Shown here: in pieces, positions 50,801-62,800 of the stretch
Layout: the number at the start of each line of letters is the position of its first letter
How positions within the stretch are numbered: the stretch's first letter is position 1
NCBI GenBank assembly: GCA_029204225.1
Contig: CM055113.1
Location: forward strand, 7,159,852-7,223,851
DNA: 64,000 nucleotides
Direction: 5' to 3'
From: Diphasiastrum complanatum
Lineage: Eukaryota > Streptophyta > Lycopodiopsida > Lycopodiales > Lycopodiaceae
The notes under the pieces: model-generated
What the model saw: the letters and a program-made list of their open reading frames with translations, nothing else
Database searches by the model: none
What the model was told of the DNA's origin: nothing
Program-made: the position numbers and the translations under genes

Positions 50801-53800
50801 TAGGGCGCACTTTCTGTAGGGGCTTCTGGTTTCTGTTCCAGTGGAGCCTAGTGCTTGTGCTAGTGAGGCCACACCAAGTGGCAAAGACAAAAGCAGGAGC
50901 TGAAGGGTTGCCTTGAAGTGGCTACATACCCTAGTTTGGGGTTAAACCCTTGTTGCTGGAAGCTGTTCTTTTCTGATCTCTTTCAAGTTGAGCTTCTGTT
51001 TTAAGCACAGATTTTAGCATGGCAAGTCTTGGGGAGAGTTGCTGGGTGAATCTAGCAAACTAGATGGCACAAACTACAGAGTGTGGAAGTTCAAGATAGC
51101 CAATATTTTGATGGATAAGAATTGCTGGGGAGGTCATGACAAGTACAGAACCTGTACCAACATCTGATCCTGAATTGAAGGACTACATGAACAGGAGACA
51201 TAAAGCTCATAGGATAATCAATCTTTCTGTCAAGGACAATATTATTCCTCACATTTGCAATGCAAGGGATGCAGCTGATGCTTGGACAATTCTGAAGTCT
51301 ATGTTTGAAACAGTGGATTCAGCTAAGCTGGTGTATTTGCAAAACAGGTTACATACTCTCAAGATGGAAGCAGGTGCAACAATTGGTGATCATATTACAA
51401 AGGTCAAGGACCTATTGGATCAGCTTGCTTTAGTTGGAGAGAAAGTAAGTGACAGGAGTATTGTTCCCATAGTCTTGAACAACTTGTCATTCAACTATCA
51501 AGACTATGTGATGTCCCTTTCTGCTAGGGAGAAACTCCCAACCTTTGGGGAGTTATGTGGTCTTCTTTTACAGGAGGAGATGAGAAGGAAGAATCTTTCT
51601 GAAAGGGAAGATAATCCAGAGCTTGCATTTGCTTCTAAGAAGAAGCAAAACTTTCAAAAGAAAGGCAAAGGCAAAAAGAAGAACTCAAAGCAAAGCTTGG
51701 AGCAGCAGGTGTCCAAGTTACAGGTTGGAGAGGAGTCAAGCACCAATTCCTCATCTACACCCAAGAGGAAGGGCAACTGCAACTATTGTGGTAAGTATGG
51801 GCATTTTGCTTTTGAATGCAGGAATAAGCAAAGTGATCAGAAGAAGGGAAAGAACCAGCAGAGTCACTTTGTTGACAAAGTTGCAGAGGAGGAGCAATCT
51901 GGTGTGCTTGAGCTATTCACCGCAGCCCTATCATCTGAATTCACATTTGGTGGATGGTACATTGATTCTGGAGCCTCAAAGCACATGGCACCTCATAGAG
52001 ATTGGTTCAGCACCTATGAGGAGACAGAAGATGGCCAGCATGTTTGCCTTGGAGATAATTCTACACGTATGGTGAGGGGCAAAGGTACAGTTGCAATACA
52101 GCTATCATCAGGTGAGGTGAAGGAAATTAAAAGTGTGTTGCATGTACCAGGGTTGGCTAAGAACTTGTTATCTGTTGGTGCCATTACCAAACATAACATG
52201 GTGGTAGAGTTTAATGATTCTAAATGTTTGGTAAAAGACAAAGAGAAGAACTTCAAAGTGGTAGCCAAGGGAATGCAAGAAGGAGGTCTTTACAAGCTTT
52301 TCACAACCATTCCTAGCCAAGAGGCCTTGTCTGCAAGAGATACTGATCGGGACAAGCTTTGGCATGAGAGATATGGTCATTTGAGTTACAGAAGTTTGCA
52401 AGTTTTGAACAGGCACAAAATGGTGGTAGATCTTCCTAGCATTAAGTCTTCTTCAGATACATGTGAGGCTTGTGCATTAGGGAAGCAACAGAGGAAAAAG
52501 TTTCCAAAGGAGAAAGCTACCAGGGCCAAGGGCATTCTTGAACTTGTGCATTCAGATTTATGCGGTCCCATGCAGGTCAAATCAGCAGGGGGGGCATACT
52601 ATCTCATGACCTTCGTAGATGATTTCTCTCGGAAGGTATGGGTCTATTTTCTGAAACTGAAATCTGAAGCGTTCAAATACTTCAAACAGTGGAAAGCTAT
52701 GGTGGAAAACCACACAGAAAAGAGGTTAAAGACTCTCAGGTCAGATAAGGGTGGTGAGTATATTTCTGATGAGTTCAAAGATCTTTGCAAAGCATGTGGG
52801 ATAAAGAGACAATTTACTGCTCCACATACACCGCAGCAAAACGGCGTGGCTGAGCGGAAAAACAGGTCTATAGTTGAGTGTGCGAGGAGCATGCTCAAGG
52901 CAAAGGGGTTGCCAAATTCCTTTTGGGCAGAAGCGGTAGCAACTGCTGTTTTTCTATTGAATAGAAGTCCAACCAAAGCAGTTGAAGGAATCACGCCAGA
53001 AGAGGCATATAGTGGCAACAAGCCCAAGGTGGGCAGCCTTCGAGTATTTGGGTGTACAACATATGCACATATACCAAAGGACTTGCGGAAGAAACTTGAT
53101 GCAAAATCCGTAAAGTGTGTCTTTCTTGGGTATAGTGAAGGTGAGAAAGCTTATGTGCTATATGATCTCGAAAACAGGAGGAAGATCCTAAGTCGAGATG
53201 TCATCTTTGATGAAGAGCATGCACCCAAGATACAGGAGCAGGAGAAGGAAGGAATTACTGAGTTCATACCCTTGATTGATTCCACGGATGAGGATCCTAG
53301 TCAAGAGTCCTGTAAGCCTCAAGTGCAGGAGCAACAACAGAAAATCGAACCTACTAGTTCGAGACCTCTTTTTGGCCAAGTACCAGAAGCAGAAGTTGGG
53401 GACAAACGGAAGACTAAAACAGTACCATGGGATACGTGGTCACCATCCACATCACCTACTGCTAGGAAGAAGCTACCTAGGTGGTATTGGGAAACAATCA
53501 AAGAAGGTCAAATGATTGAAGAAGGAGAGAGCAGTGAACAGGGTGTCAGAAGATCTCTTAGGTCTCATGAGAGACAAGAGACTAACTTTGCTCTTATGTC
53601 CACTATTCTGAATGCGGATGAGCCACAGTTCTTTCACGAAACCGTGAGAGAAAAGGTATGGCAACATGCCATGCAGGAGGAGTACGACTTCATTGTCAAG
53701 AATGACACATGGGAGCTCACTACATTGCCAGAAGGGAAGCAAACAATAGGTTGCAAGTGGGTCCATAAGACCAAGTTTCATGCCAATGGAACAGGGGACA

Positions 53801-56800
53801 AGTACAAGGCAAGGTTGGTGGCGAAAGGCTATGCTCAGCAAGAGGGGCTAGACTATGATGAGACATTCGCACCTGTTGCTAAAATGACATCTATCAGGAC
53901 CATTTTGGCTATAGCCTCATATTTTGATTGGGATGTCCATCAAATGGATGTCAAGAGTGCCTTTCTTAATGGGCACCTACAGGAGGAGGTTTACATGGAA
54001 CAACCGCAGGGATTTGAAATAACAGGCAAGGAGAATTTGGTTTGCAGGCTTAGGAAAGCCTTGTATGGGCTCAAACATGCGCCAAGGGCTTGGTATAGCC
54101 GAATTGATGAGTACTTTGCAAGGCAAGGGTTTGAGAAGAGTAAGTCTGATTGCAATCTTTATGTCTTCAGGGAAGGAGAAGAGTTTGTGGTTGTTGTGCT
54201 CTATGTGGATGATCTACTCATCACGGGAAGCAATAAGAAGCTTATTGCTTGTGTTAAGAAGAATCTTTCTAATGAGTTTGAAATGAAAGATTTGGGTTTG
54301 CTACACTATTGCCTAGGAGTTGAAGTTTGGAAAGGGAAGCGTTGTCTTTTTATCTCACAGGCAAAGTATGCACAGAAATTATTGAAGAGGTTTAACATGC
54401 AAGAAAGCAAACCAATCAGCACACCCATGGATGCAAGCAACAAGCCATCAAAAGATGATGGTCCAGCATTTGCAGATGAGACGCTCTATCGTCAGTTAGT
54501 GGGCAGCCTGATTTACCTTACTACCACCAGGCCAGATATTGCTTATGTGGTTGGAATTGCAAGTCAATACATGTGTAAGCCTACCGAAACACATTGGAAG
54601 GCAGCCAAGCGGATCCTACGATATGTGAGAGGGACAATGACTTATGGGATTGGATACACGGATGACGGGAACCTTCAGCTGGAAGGCTATTCAGATTCTG
54701 ATTGGGCAGGTGATAGAGACGATCGGAGATCGACGACAGGCTATTGTTTCAGCCTAGGTTCAGGGGCTATATTGTGGTGCAGTAAGAAGCAGCCTACTAT
54801 TGCTCTATCGTCTACCGAAGCTGAGTACAGGGCGACTACGAGGTCCGCCTGTGAAGCCATTTGGTTACGCCGTCTACTTGAGGACATGCAGATTGCTCAA
54901 GTAAGACCTACATTGTTACATTGTGATAACCAAAGCTGCATTCAGCTTGCAAGGAATCCAGTCTATCATGCACGGACAAAACACATAGAGGTGGACCAGC
55001 ATTCTATACAAGAGAAAGTGCACAGTGGGGAGATCGAGCTAGTTTATTGTGACACCAACGACCAGACAGCTGATATTTTTACTAAACCACTTAGTAAAGA
55101 TAAGTTTGAAAAGTTCAGAACCTTGTTGGGTGTCAGTTTGAATAAAATTGCCATTAAGGGGGGGGTGTTGAAGAGTAATGCCTATTTTACCCCTTTTGGC
55201 TAAGCATTAGTTAAGTTGTACATAACTCATGGGGCATGTTTTTAATTCAATGCATGAGACCCCCCCTTTTGTTAAGTTATGTAAATTAGTGCAAGTGGCC
55301 CACTTGGCCAAGTAGCTCACTCCTATGGTTGACACCTAGACTTTCCATGCATGTAAAGGAGGTGCTTGCCTCACAAGGGATTTGGAGGACCCACGCCCTC
55401 CTCTCTCTCTCTAGCAATTCATTTCTTCTTGAGACTTTTGAGTTTGTGTGATGCTCATGCAATTCTCCTTGTGTGTGATATTTCCATAGCCAAGTTTTCT
55501 CAAGCTTTCATAGTTGATCTAGCATCTGAGTTAAGATACTCCATAGTTAGGTCTTGTAAATCTTCACTTTTGCCCAGTTTTTGGAACTTGTTAGAAGGTC
55601 TGAAAAACTTTGTATTTCCATCACTCCAATGAGAGTAGTGTTGGGAGTAGCCAACTGCAAGGAGAGTTGAATCTGGAGCTCATTGCACCAAAAATCGGCG
55701 ATTCTGGTTAGGATTTGAGCTAGAACAGCCATATTTTTCTTGTTGGACATAGTTCTGGAGTTCTACAATCTTTGTTTTGTATTTCAAAAAGTACAGGTAC
55801 GGCTTGAAACACCGAAAACTGCTCCGAAACGCCTTATGTCTCCACCTGAAATGCTTCCACAGCCAGCTGAAACGTTAGGAAAACGCCAGTTTTTGGAGAG
55901 AAACGCCTCGCTAAACACATCCTTCGCGTGCTCATTCCATCTACAGACCAATTCCACTTCCATCAGGCTGATGTACTTAGTTCTTTGTTGGCGGCTCATA
56001 CAATAGTCCATATGTGAGATGGTTGTGTTGAAAGTACAGTACAAAGGACCATAAATGAACCTACATACGTCTCCAAGAGTGATTGATTGACTGATACACC
56101 TATCTATTGCAAAACTAGTCACAAGATCTTGATCCAGAAAAGCAATATTGGATCCCACAATCAAGAGCAATTAAAACCATTGATGAATTCCGACCCCACA
56201 CGTGTGTGGTACGGACTCCAGTACAACCTATTATCAGAGATTAAGTGGAATCAAGTTTAGGTACCAAAGCATTCACAAAAACTCAAGACAAATGTGTAGA
56301 AAACTCAGGATTGCCAATTTGCTCCAAAAATTCTATGTCCTTACTATGGAATGATGGATTGTATATACGAAAGGACCTATAGACAAGGTTCATCAGGGAC
56401 ATGCACTTGAGTTCAAGGAGTCGCATGATATTACAAAAGAGGTATTGAGTCTTGACAAAGGATGAGGATGATGAACCATATGATGTACAATTTCATAGAT
56501 GTAAGAGGCAATTATGCATAAAGAATGCATATACATAAGCTTTTGATCATGGATGAGATGTATCAAACTGCTCAAAGGTTTTGTTGATGCAAATGTTGCA
56601 TAATATAAACTACAAATGCATATGTTGAAGTAATTGCTGCATAATGCCATTGATGTTGTAAGACAGCCACATATACAAAAACAACTTGATGAACCAAGAA
56701 TCCCAGAAGAATGTGATAATAACATCACGCTTTCATTGCCACACTTTGCTAGACCAAGAGTATGAGAGGAAAATGAAAATACCAACATACAAATCCCATT

Positions 56801-59800
56801 CTATCTAAGGGACCACAAATGTCATGCAACATTCACAAGATCGGATCAAAAGCATAGCAAGCTAGTCATATAGGTCAAGACCAAGAATTCATGTAATTGG
56901 ATAGGAAATTGGAATGAGCTTGGAGATGCAAAAAGATCCCAAGCTAATCACAAGAAGCATGGTTGCCAAGTAGCATCAACAAGGAATGGCTCCGCAAATA
57001 CATAAGATACAATGACAAGAACAATTTGGCTCTGAACATAACTAGGTTGTGGAGAGAACCCCCTGAATAGAACAACAAGAGTCATAATATCCAAAATCAC
57101 CTGTAAAAGGAGCACTTATTATCATTGTCGCACTAAGAGAGATGTTGTGGTATCACTAGAATATTGTCATGTATAACAACCACTAGAAGAGCATGTACTT
57201 ATGCCTGAGTTGTAGAAACCAAAAGAGAGTTGCAAAAAAATTAGTAGCTATGCCTCAAATAGACATGTGTGGCCGCATAACACAAATCTCAAATTTGTAC
57301 CTCATGTGCAAGCCAATGTGTTTAGTTGTGGTTGGCGTAGGACTAGTATAGACCCTCGATGATTGGATCAATGACTACATTATAGGGCGTAGACGCGTAG
57401 ACTTGTTAAGGACACACTTAGTCCGTATTTCTCTAACCTTGGCCACACATTTTCTATTACATTTGGTAGGTCTCGAAACACTATTTTACATGGTTGCTAA
57501 TTTGGGCCCTAATATTTTGAATCTTCATATTTCCCTCCAAGTCAAGTGAAGGGAGGTAGCTTTTGCTTAGTATAACTAGCCACTAAGGCTATTCATTAGT
57601 TAGTCATGAGTTTGGAGCCTTCAGCTCTTTGTAGGGGAGTTCCATCTTTGTATTGGAGTTCTTTGTTGGAGATCTGCCTGAGCTATTGGCAGCCATTGAT
57701 TTTAATACTCTTCTTTGTTGGAGAATGCTTATGAATGATTATTTTGGCGCCTTTATGGATTCTACTTGCTATCTTTATTGATAAATCTATATATATGTTC
57801 TTAACTTGCTATCAGAGCAGTTTCTTGCCTTGGTTGGAGTGCTAATCTTTTTCCACAGTTTGTGGAAATCCACTACACCAGGTTTCAAGCAACAGATGTT
57901 ATCAGATTGTGACTGTCTATCTGATAATCTTAGAAATTATCGGAACAAGAAGATCATATAGTAGGCCGGCAAACAATAAGCATCTCTTGCATGCACATGG
58001 CAGATCTTACAAGTCATCTAGATACTCGTTTGCAAACTAATCCTGAATCTCGGCAAAAAAATAGCATTATACTACTTGTTGTAAATCCATATAACCCCTC
58101 GTGCAGTTCATACTCCTGCAAAAGCCTCCCAACCATCATTATAATTGCAAATTTGCATGAATATGCAATTTCTTTTGATTCTTAAGTGTGCACTACACTG
58201 TAACTGCAAACTGCATAGGTAAGCCATGCACGTGATAATCCCCAATGTAATTCTTATTAATCCACATCAAAATTCATGTCATCATCATTCTCGTGATATA
58301 AATTTCAAAAAATACACATGCGTGTTATAAGTCTCATATTGATCACCTCATGCAATAACTGCCATCTATACCATTGATACTATGCAGAAGATGACATTGA
58401 TAAAAATTTGGGGAGAAACCAACATGCAATCAGTTTTGCACACCAATTGCACTCAAATATCACTAAGGAATCAATACATGCAAATGAAAATTCAGCTTGA
58501 GCATTCTCTTGGATAAATTGCTTGCAAAAATGATAATCTTGCAGATGCTCAATTTTCTTCCCCTCATGCTGCAACTTTGCCAGTCCCGAATATTTCTTGA
58601 CATCCTTGGATCATCCATATGTACGAATTGCTCTAACCCATCGTGATAGAATTCAGTACCATTTTTCAGGATACATGGCCAAGTGCAAAGCTAAAATCGT
58701 ATTAATGCAAGTTTTGTCATTTAAAGGCCTTTTCCTTATTTTAAGGGAGTCTGGTCATTTTCATTCTCTCCCTACAACTTGGAATAATATTGGGCCTACG
58801 AGGTGCTGCAAGTTTCTACATGGGGCTCCACTGTTCTTGAGTTTCTACATGGGGCCTTAGCCCTTCACCCTTCATAATCCTTTAGAGCATTTTAGTTTCA
58901 TACGAAACTTGAGTTTTTCCAAGTTTTTGGCTTTCTGGGTTCCTATGACCCTTGGGTTTGCAAGTTTTCAGGAGTCATTGTATGGCTATATATCATAGTC
59001 ATTCCCCATTGGAAATTCATTCATTGTACCATTAGCTATTGCGATCAATGCTTTATAGAAATGCGTTGTACATTCTAGACTTAGCTATGCTCTGAATGCT
59101 ATTAGTCTGAGTCTAGATTATCGCATTTCTAACACGTCCAAGTAACCAAACACCAACGATAAGCATATGTGAATCACCAAACCCAAGCAAGAGTGGATCC
59201 ACTCCCACCCTAGAGTTGGGTGGTGTACCATGCACACCATCCCAAACTCTCCCTTGTATGCTGTCCCATACCACCAAGGCTTAACTCACTCAGGGAATCG
59301 CCTCACCCAAGTCCTAGAGGATCCACAAGCTCATCCCATAGTCCAAGCTTCACCTTGAAGAATGATGTCAACGGATGGCGAAGTCCACCCTAAAATAGCT
59401 ACAGACCAAGCATTATTTCCAAGAGTGCTTATGGGATTAACCTCCCCATGCATGTCCATTCTTATGGTTCTATGACTTATCCCAAGCCCTAGACTTAAAG
59501 TCATAGTCTTACCACTAAGGTTATCGTTTAGCCCTAGGTTCAATAGAAGTAACTCACGCTAGCGGCTAGCCTAAAGTCAAGCATTCCTAATCAACCCTAA
59601 TATAACCCTAGTCATTTAGGAATGTGGCATAGCTTGTATTATGTAGTCTATGAGAAGTTCTAGTTGGAGATAGGTATCGTTGATCTGAGGAGTTCTCTAA
59701 AAACAATGCTTTTTGTTCACCATTGCTTTGTAGGACGGTGATGTCTTTAACTTATTTGCTGAAATATTATCCAAACATTCAACTGCATTTCCTTTTTCAT

Positions 59801-62800
59801 CTATGTTCATTGATACATGTTTGTGGTTCTTTCCATAAGTTATTACCCGGCAGCTCTTTAAATTATGTGATTTTGACGAGGTTCAGGACTTAAAAAAAAG
59901 GATCTATTAGCTTCTTGTGTCATGAACGTCTTTTCTAACTTTATTTCTAACTTCAAATATTCGTTATCCCCTGTATAAAAACATGCAAAGAACTTGTTTG
60001 GTTTTTGTTATTTCAAGTGGTATTGGTAGTAACTTTTCCTCTTTATACGGTTTTAGTTCAAAAACACTATTTAATGTCGTATTTGAACAGATGGACAACT
60101 TCATTCATGCGGACCTTCATCCAGGCAACATCTTTGTCAGGTTTCAGCACAGGGTTCCTAAACTTATATTACTGGATGTTGGAATGACTGCCGAGCTTAG
60201 TCAAAGAAATCGATTTATACTAATGGACCTTTTCAAGGTATGCTGCTGATAATAAGAAAGGCTTTTCTTTGGTTATTTTTTGTGTTCTTTTATCTCATGA
60301 ACTTCAGTCAAACCCCATTCTTGGTGTTGTGCTGGTTTAGGGTATTGCAGAAAGGGATGGGGCCAAAGTTGCACGTTGTACTTTGGAGTTCTCAGAAGAT
60401 CAGAGCTGTTCAGATTCAGAGGTATTAAATAAGCTTTGATTCCCTACGTTGTCTCTAGCCTGTCAGTTTGAAGTTGTATATGTGTTTAGCACCTCACTAA
60501 GGTGATGATCATTGGAGGGCAGATGTCATCCTCACTTAGTCTATAGATCATTATTACATAAGCAATGGCACTAAACTGCGTAGAGTAGTAGATGTCAGGT
60601 GGAGTCATTAAGATTTTTGGTCTGTATACAGCCGTTTTTGCAAAGTAACTAAGAGAAAATCTCTTTGTAATACTGTTAGTACTGGTAAACACTTTTTGAT
60701 GCTTGTGAGAACTCATTGAGCCTCTGTTGGTCAGCAGGATGGTGAGATTTTCAGAAGCGGAGTATTATGATCTGCTTGACTGTTGCTCTAATCCAAAGAT
60801 GTCTAATGCATCATCTGTCTTCCATTGTTTGCCCTGCTTGACATTAACTGAACTTAGTTGTGTCTTGTCTTACAATCTCAATATGTGTTTTTTGAAAGGC
60901 ATTCATACGAGATGTAGATGTGACTTTCAAGGAGTACTTTCAAGTCAGGGGTACTGCTAAAATGGGAGAACATATATCTGCTTTATTTGATGCAGTTCGT
61001 CGCCATCAAGTCAACCTTGATGGAGAAGTCTGTACTGTCATGGTGACAGTTCTCATACTTGAGGTAATGTTAATCTTCCTTGCATCCATTGTTTCTAGAT
61101 TGTTAAGCTACAAAATTGTTTTAATTCTCATTACACAATTATAACCAAGTTTGCAAGCTTCGTATACTTAAGAGAGAGGTTTTCTTCACTTATATCAAGT
61201 GTGAAGTTTTGTCATTGTAATAGTACCAAGGAAACATCAGTTACAAGTAATTGGTGCTTCCTTCTTTTATTTTTCGTTGCAATAGAGCTTGATGAAACCC
61301 ATCAAATTAAAGTTTGATAATCTCATGAAACCTTGGGCTAATTTTGACAAAGGTTTCTTATTATGATGTCTCTTATGCTTTGGTTGGGCGCATCCCTTGC
61401 CATGGACAATGGAGGAACTGCAAACTCTGTGGTGATGATATGATGTGGTACTGATGACTTAGCTCGTATCAGCCGAGAAAGCATAGTGATCTGTAGTCGT
61501 GATATACTAGCCCAATCAGAGAAGGTTAGCCCTGTACACCAAGTCTCAGCTGAAGAAAGTAGTGTAGGAGTAACCATGATGTCAAAAAGATGACACTTAC
61601 TAGGAGCATCACGATTATATCTCCTGAAGCCAAATCTCTCTAGCTGGACCAAGGACGCATGACCCTTCCCTAGGCATAACTTTGGTCTTCAAGATGGTCA
61701 CCTGTAATCCCCATCTAGCACAAAATGTCTCTGTAGTCCCTCCTTGGTTGGTGATGATAGGCTTAAGGACGATCAAGATCCTGAGAAACCACTTACTTGG
61801 AGGTCAATTCCACCACCAGGAAGAAAAATCAAAGAGTTTCTACCAAAAAGCTGCAATAAGCTGTAAAAGACAAGAAGTTTCTCCACCTCCTAATTAGTGC
61901 AAGCCCAAAGCTCTGATACCATTGTGAAGATCACAAAGTGTAGTTCCTTAAGATCGTATTGCAAATATCAAAAGGAGATATGTGGAGCCAAACCCCCCAA
62001 CAAAGAATCCTGAATCAGTTTCACTCCCGAGCCACGGTGATTGAATATAGGAGAGCAAAGATTTATGACAACTGAATACCGGCATTTGGAAGTGGAGTAG
62101 GGTGAGTTTCCGTAGGAATTTGCAGACCTTAAGGAGCCTAGGAATATTCCCTCTAGAACCATAATCCTTTACTAAAGTCATATTCAATTACTATTGATAC
62201 TCGTCTACTTGCATATAGCCATCAAACACCATGGACCGCTCCACATGTCCAAATTGGAGTGCATGGGGTACTCACGAGGTTGTTAATTACATTCTAGGCA
62301 TAGATCCGAATGTCGAGGAGTGACTAATAAACTCGTACACTGGAATGTTGATTATCCAAGTCAAAGATTATTTTGAATCCTCAATATCAGGCATGGACGT
62401 GACACATTATTCTGGTAGGAAGAGATCCTTATTGCAGTTTGGAACGTTAATGTAGCATTGACATTTCCTTCACATGGTTTCATGCAACAAAGAAAGGCAA
62501 GCACAAAGGATGTGGTTTCCTTTTCTTATCAAACAAAAAACCTACTCTTTTTCTTTAGAAAGCCTATTTCCCTAGTCTAGAAAGAATCTGGTGCATGCTA
62601 GATTCAACAGGTGTTGATCTTGATCATATCCTGCTCTAATACCAGTTTAAAGATTAAAGCACCCAGCAATCACTAGAGAGCACAGACAAAGCTTGTATCA
62701 AAATAGAAGGGAAGGATCCAAAATGATATATGAGAGAGATGAAGTTATGTAGAGGTTTGTGTATCTTCACATCTGGTCCAGTGTTGTCAGGTCTTCTTAC

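Larger units (their letters stand above)
50158..55566 (+). mobile_element. Copia copy B, nearly complete
   Basis: It has a 5' LTR (50158-50549, missing about its first 9-12 bases), primer site, gag-pol and a full 3' LTR. The two LTRs differ at six positions in about 389 compared bases (~1.5%), which points to a fairly recent insertion. The bases flanking the composite (TAGCT before 46893, CTTTT after 55566) do not match, so no simple target duplication encloses A plus B. Confidence 0.92.

Noticed and set aside
52014-53841. Minus-strand frames opposite Copia copy B (and their mirror images opposite copy A)
   Set aside because: They are antisense shadows of integrase and RT; the same shadows appear in both copies.
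55784-56170. 128-codon minus-strand frame right of copy B
   Set aside because: I looked for the missing chromovirus gag start here, but no gag motif or other family pattern is present.
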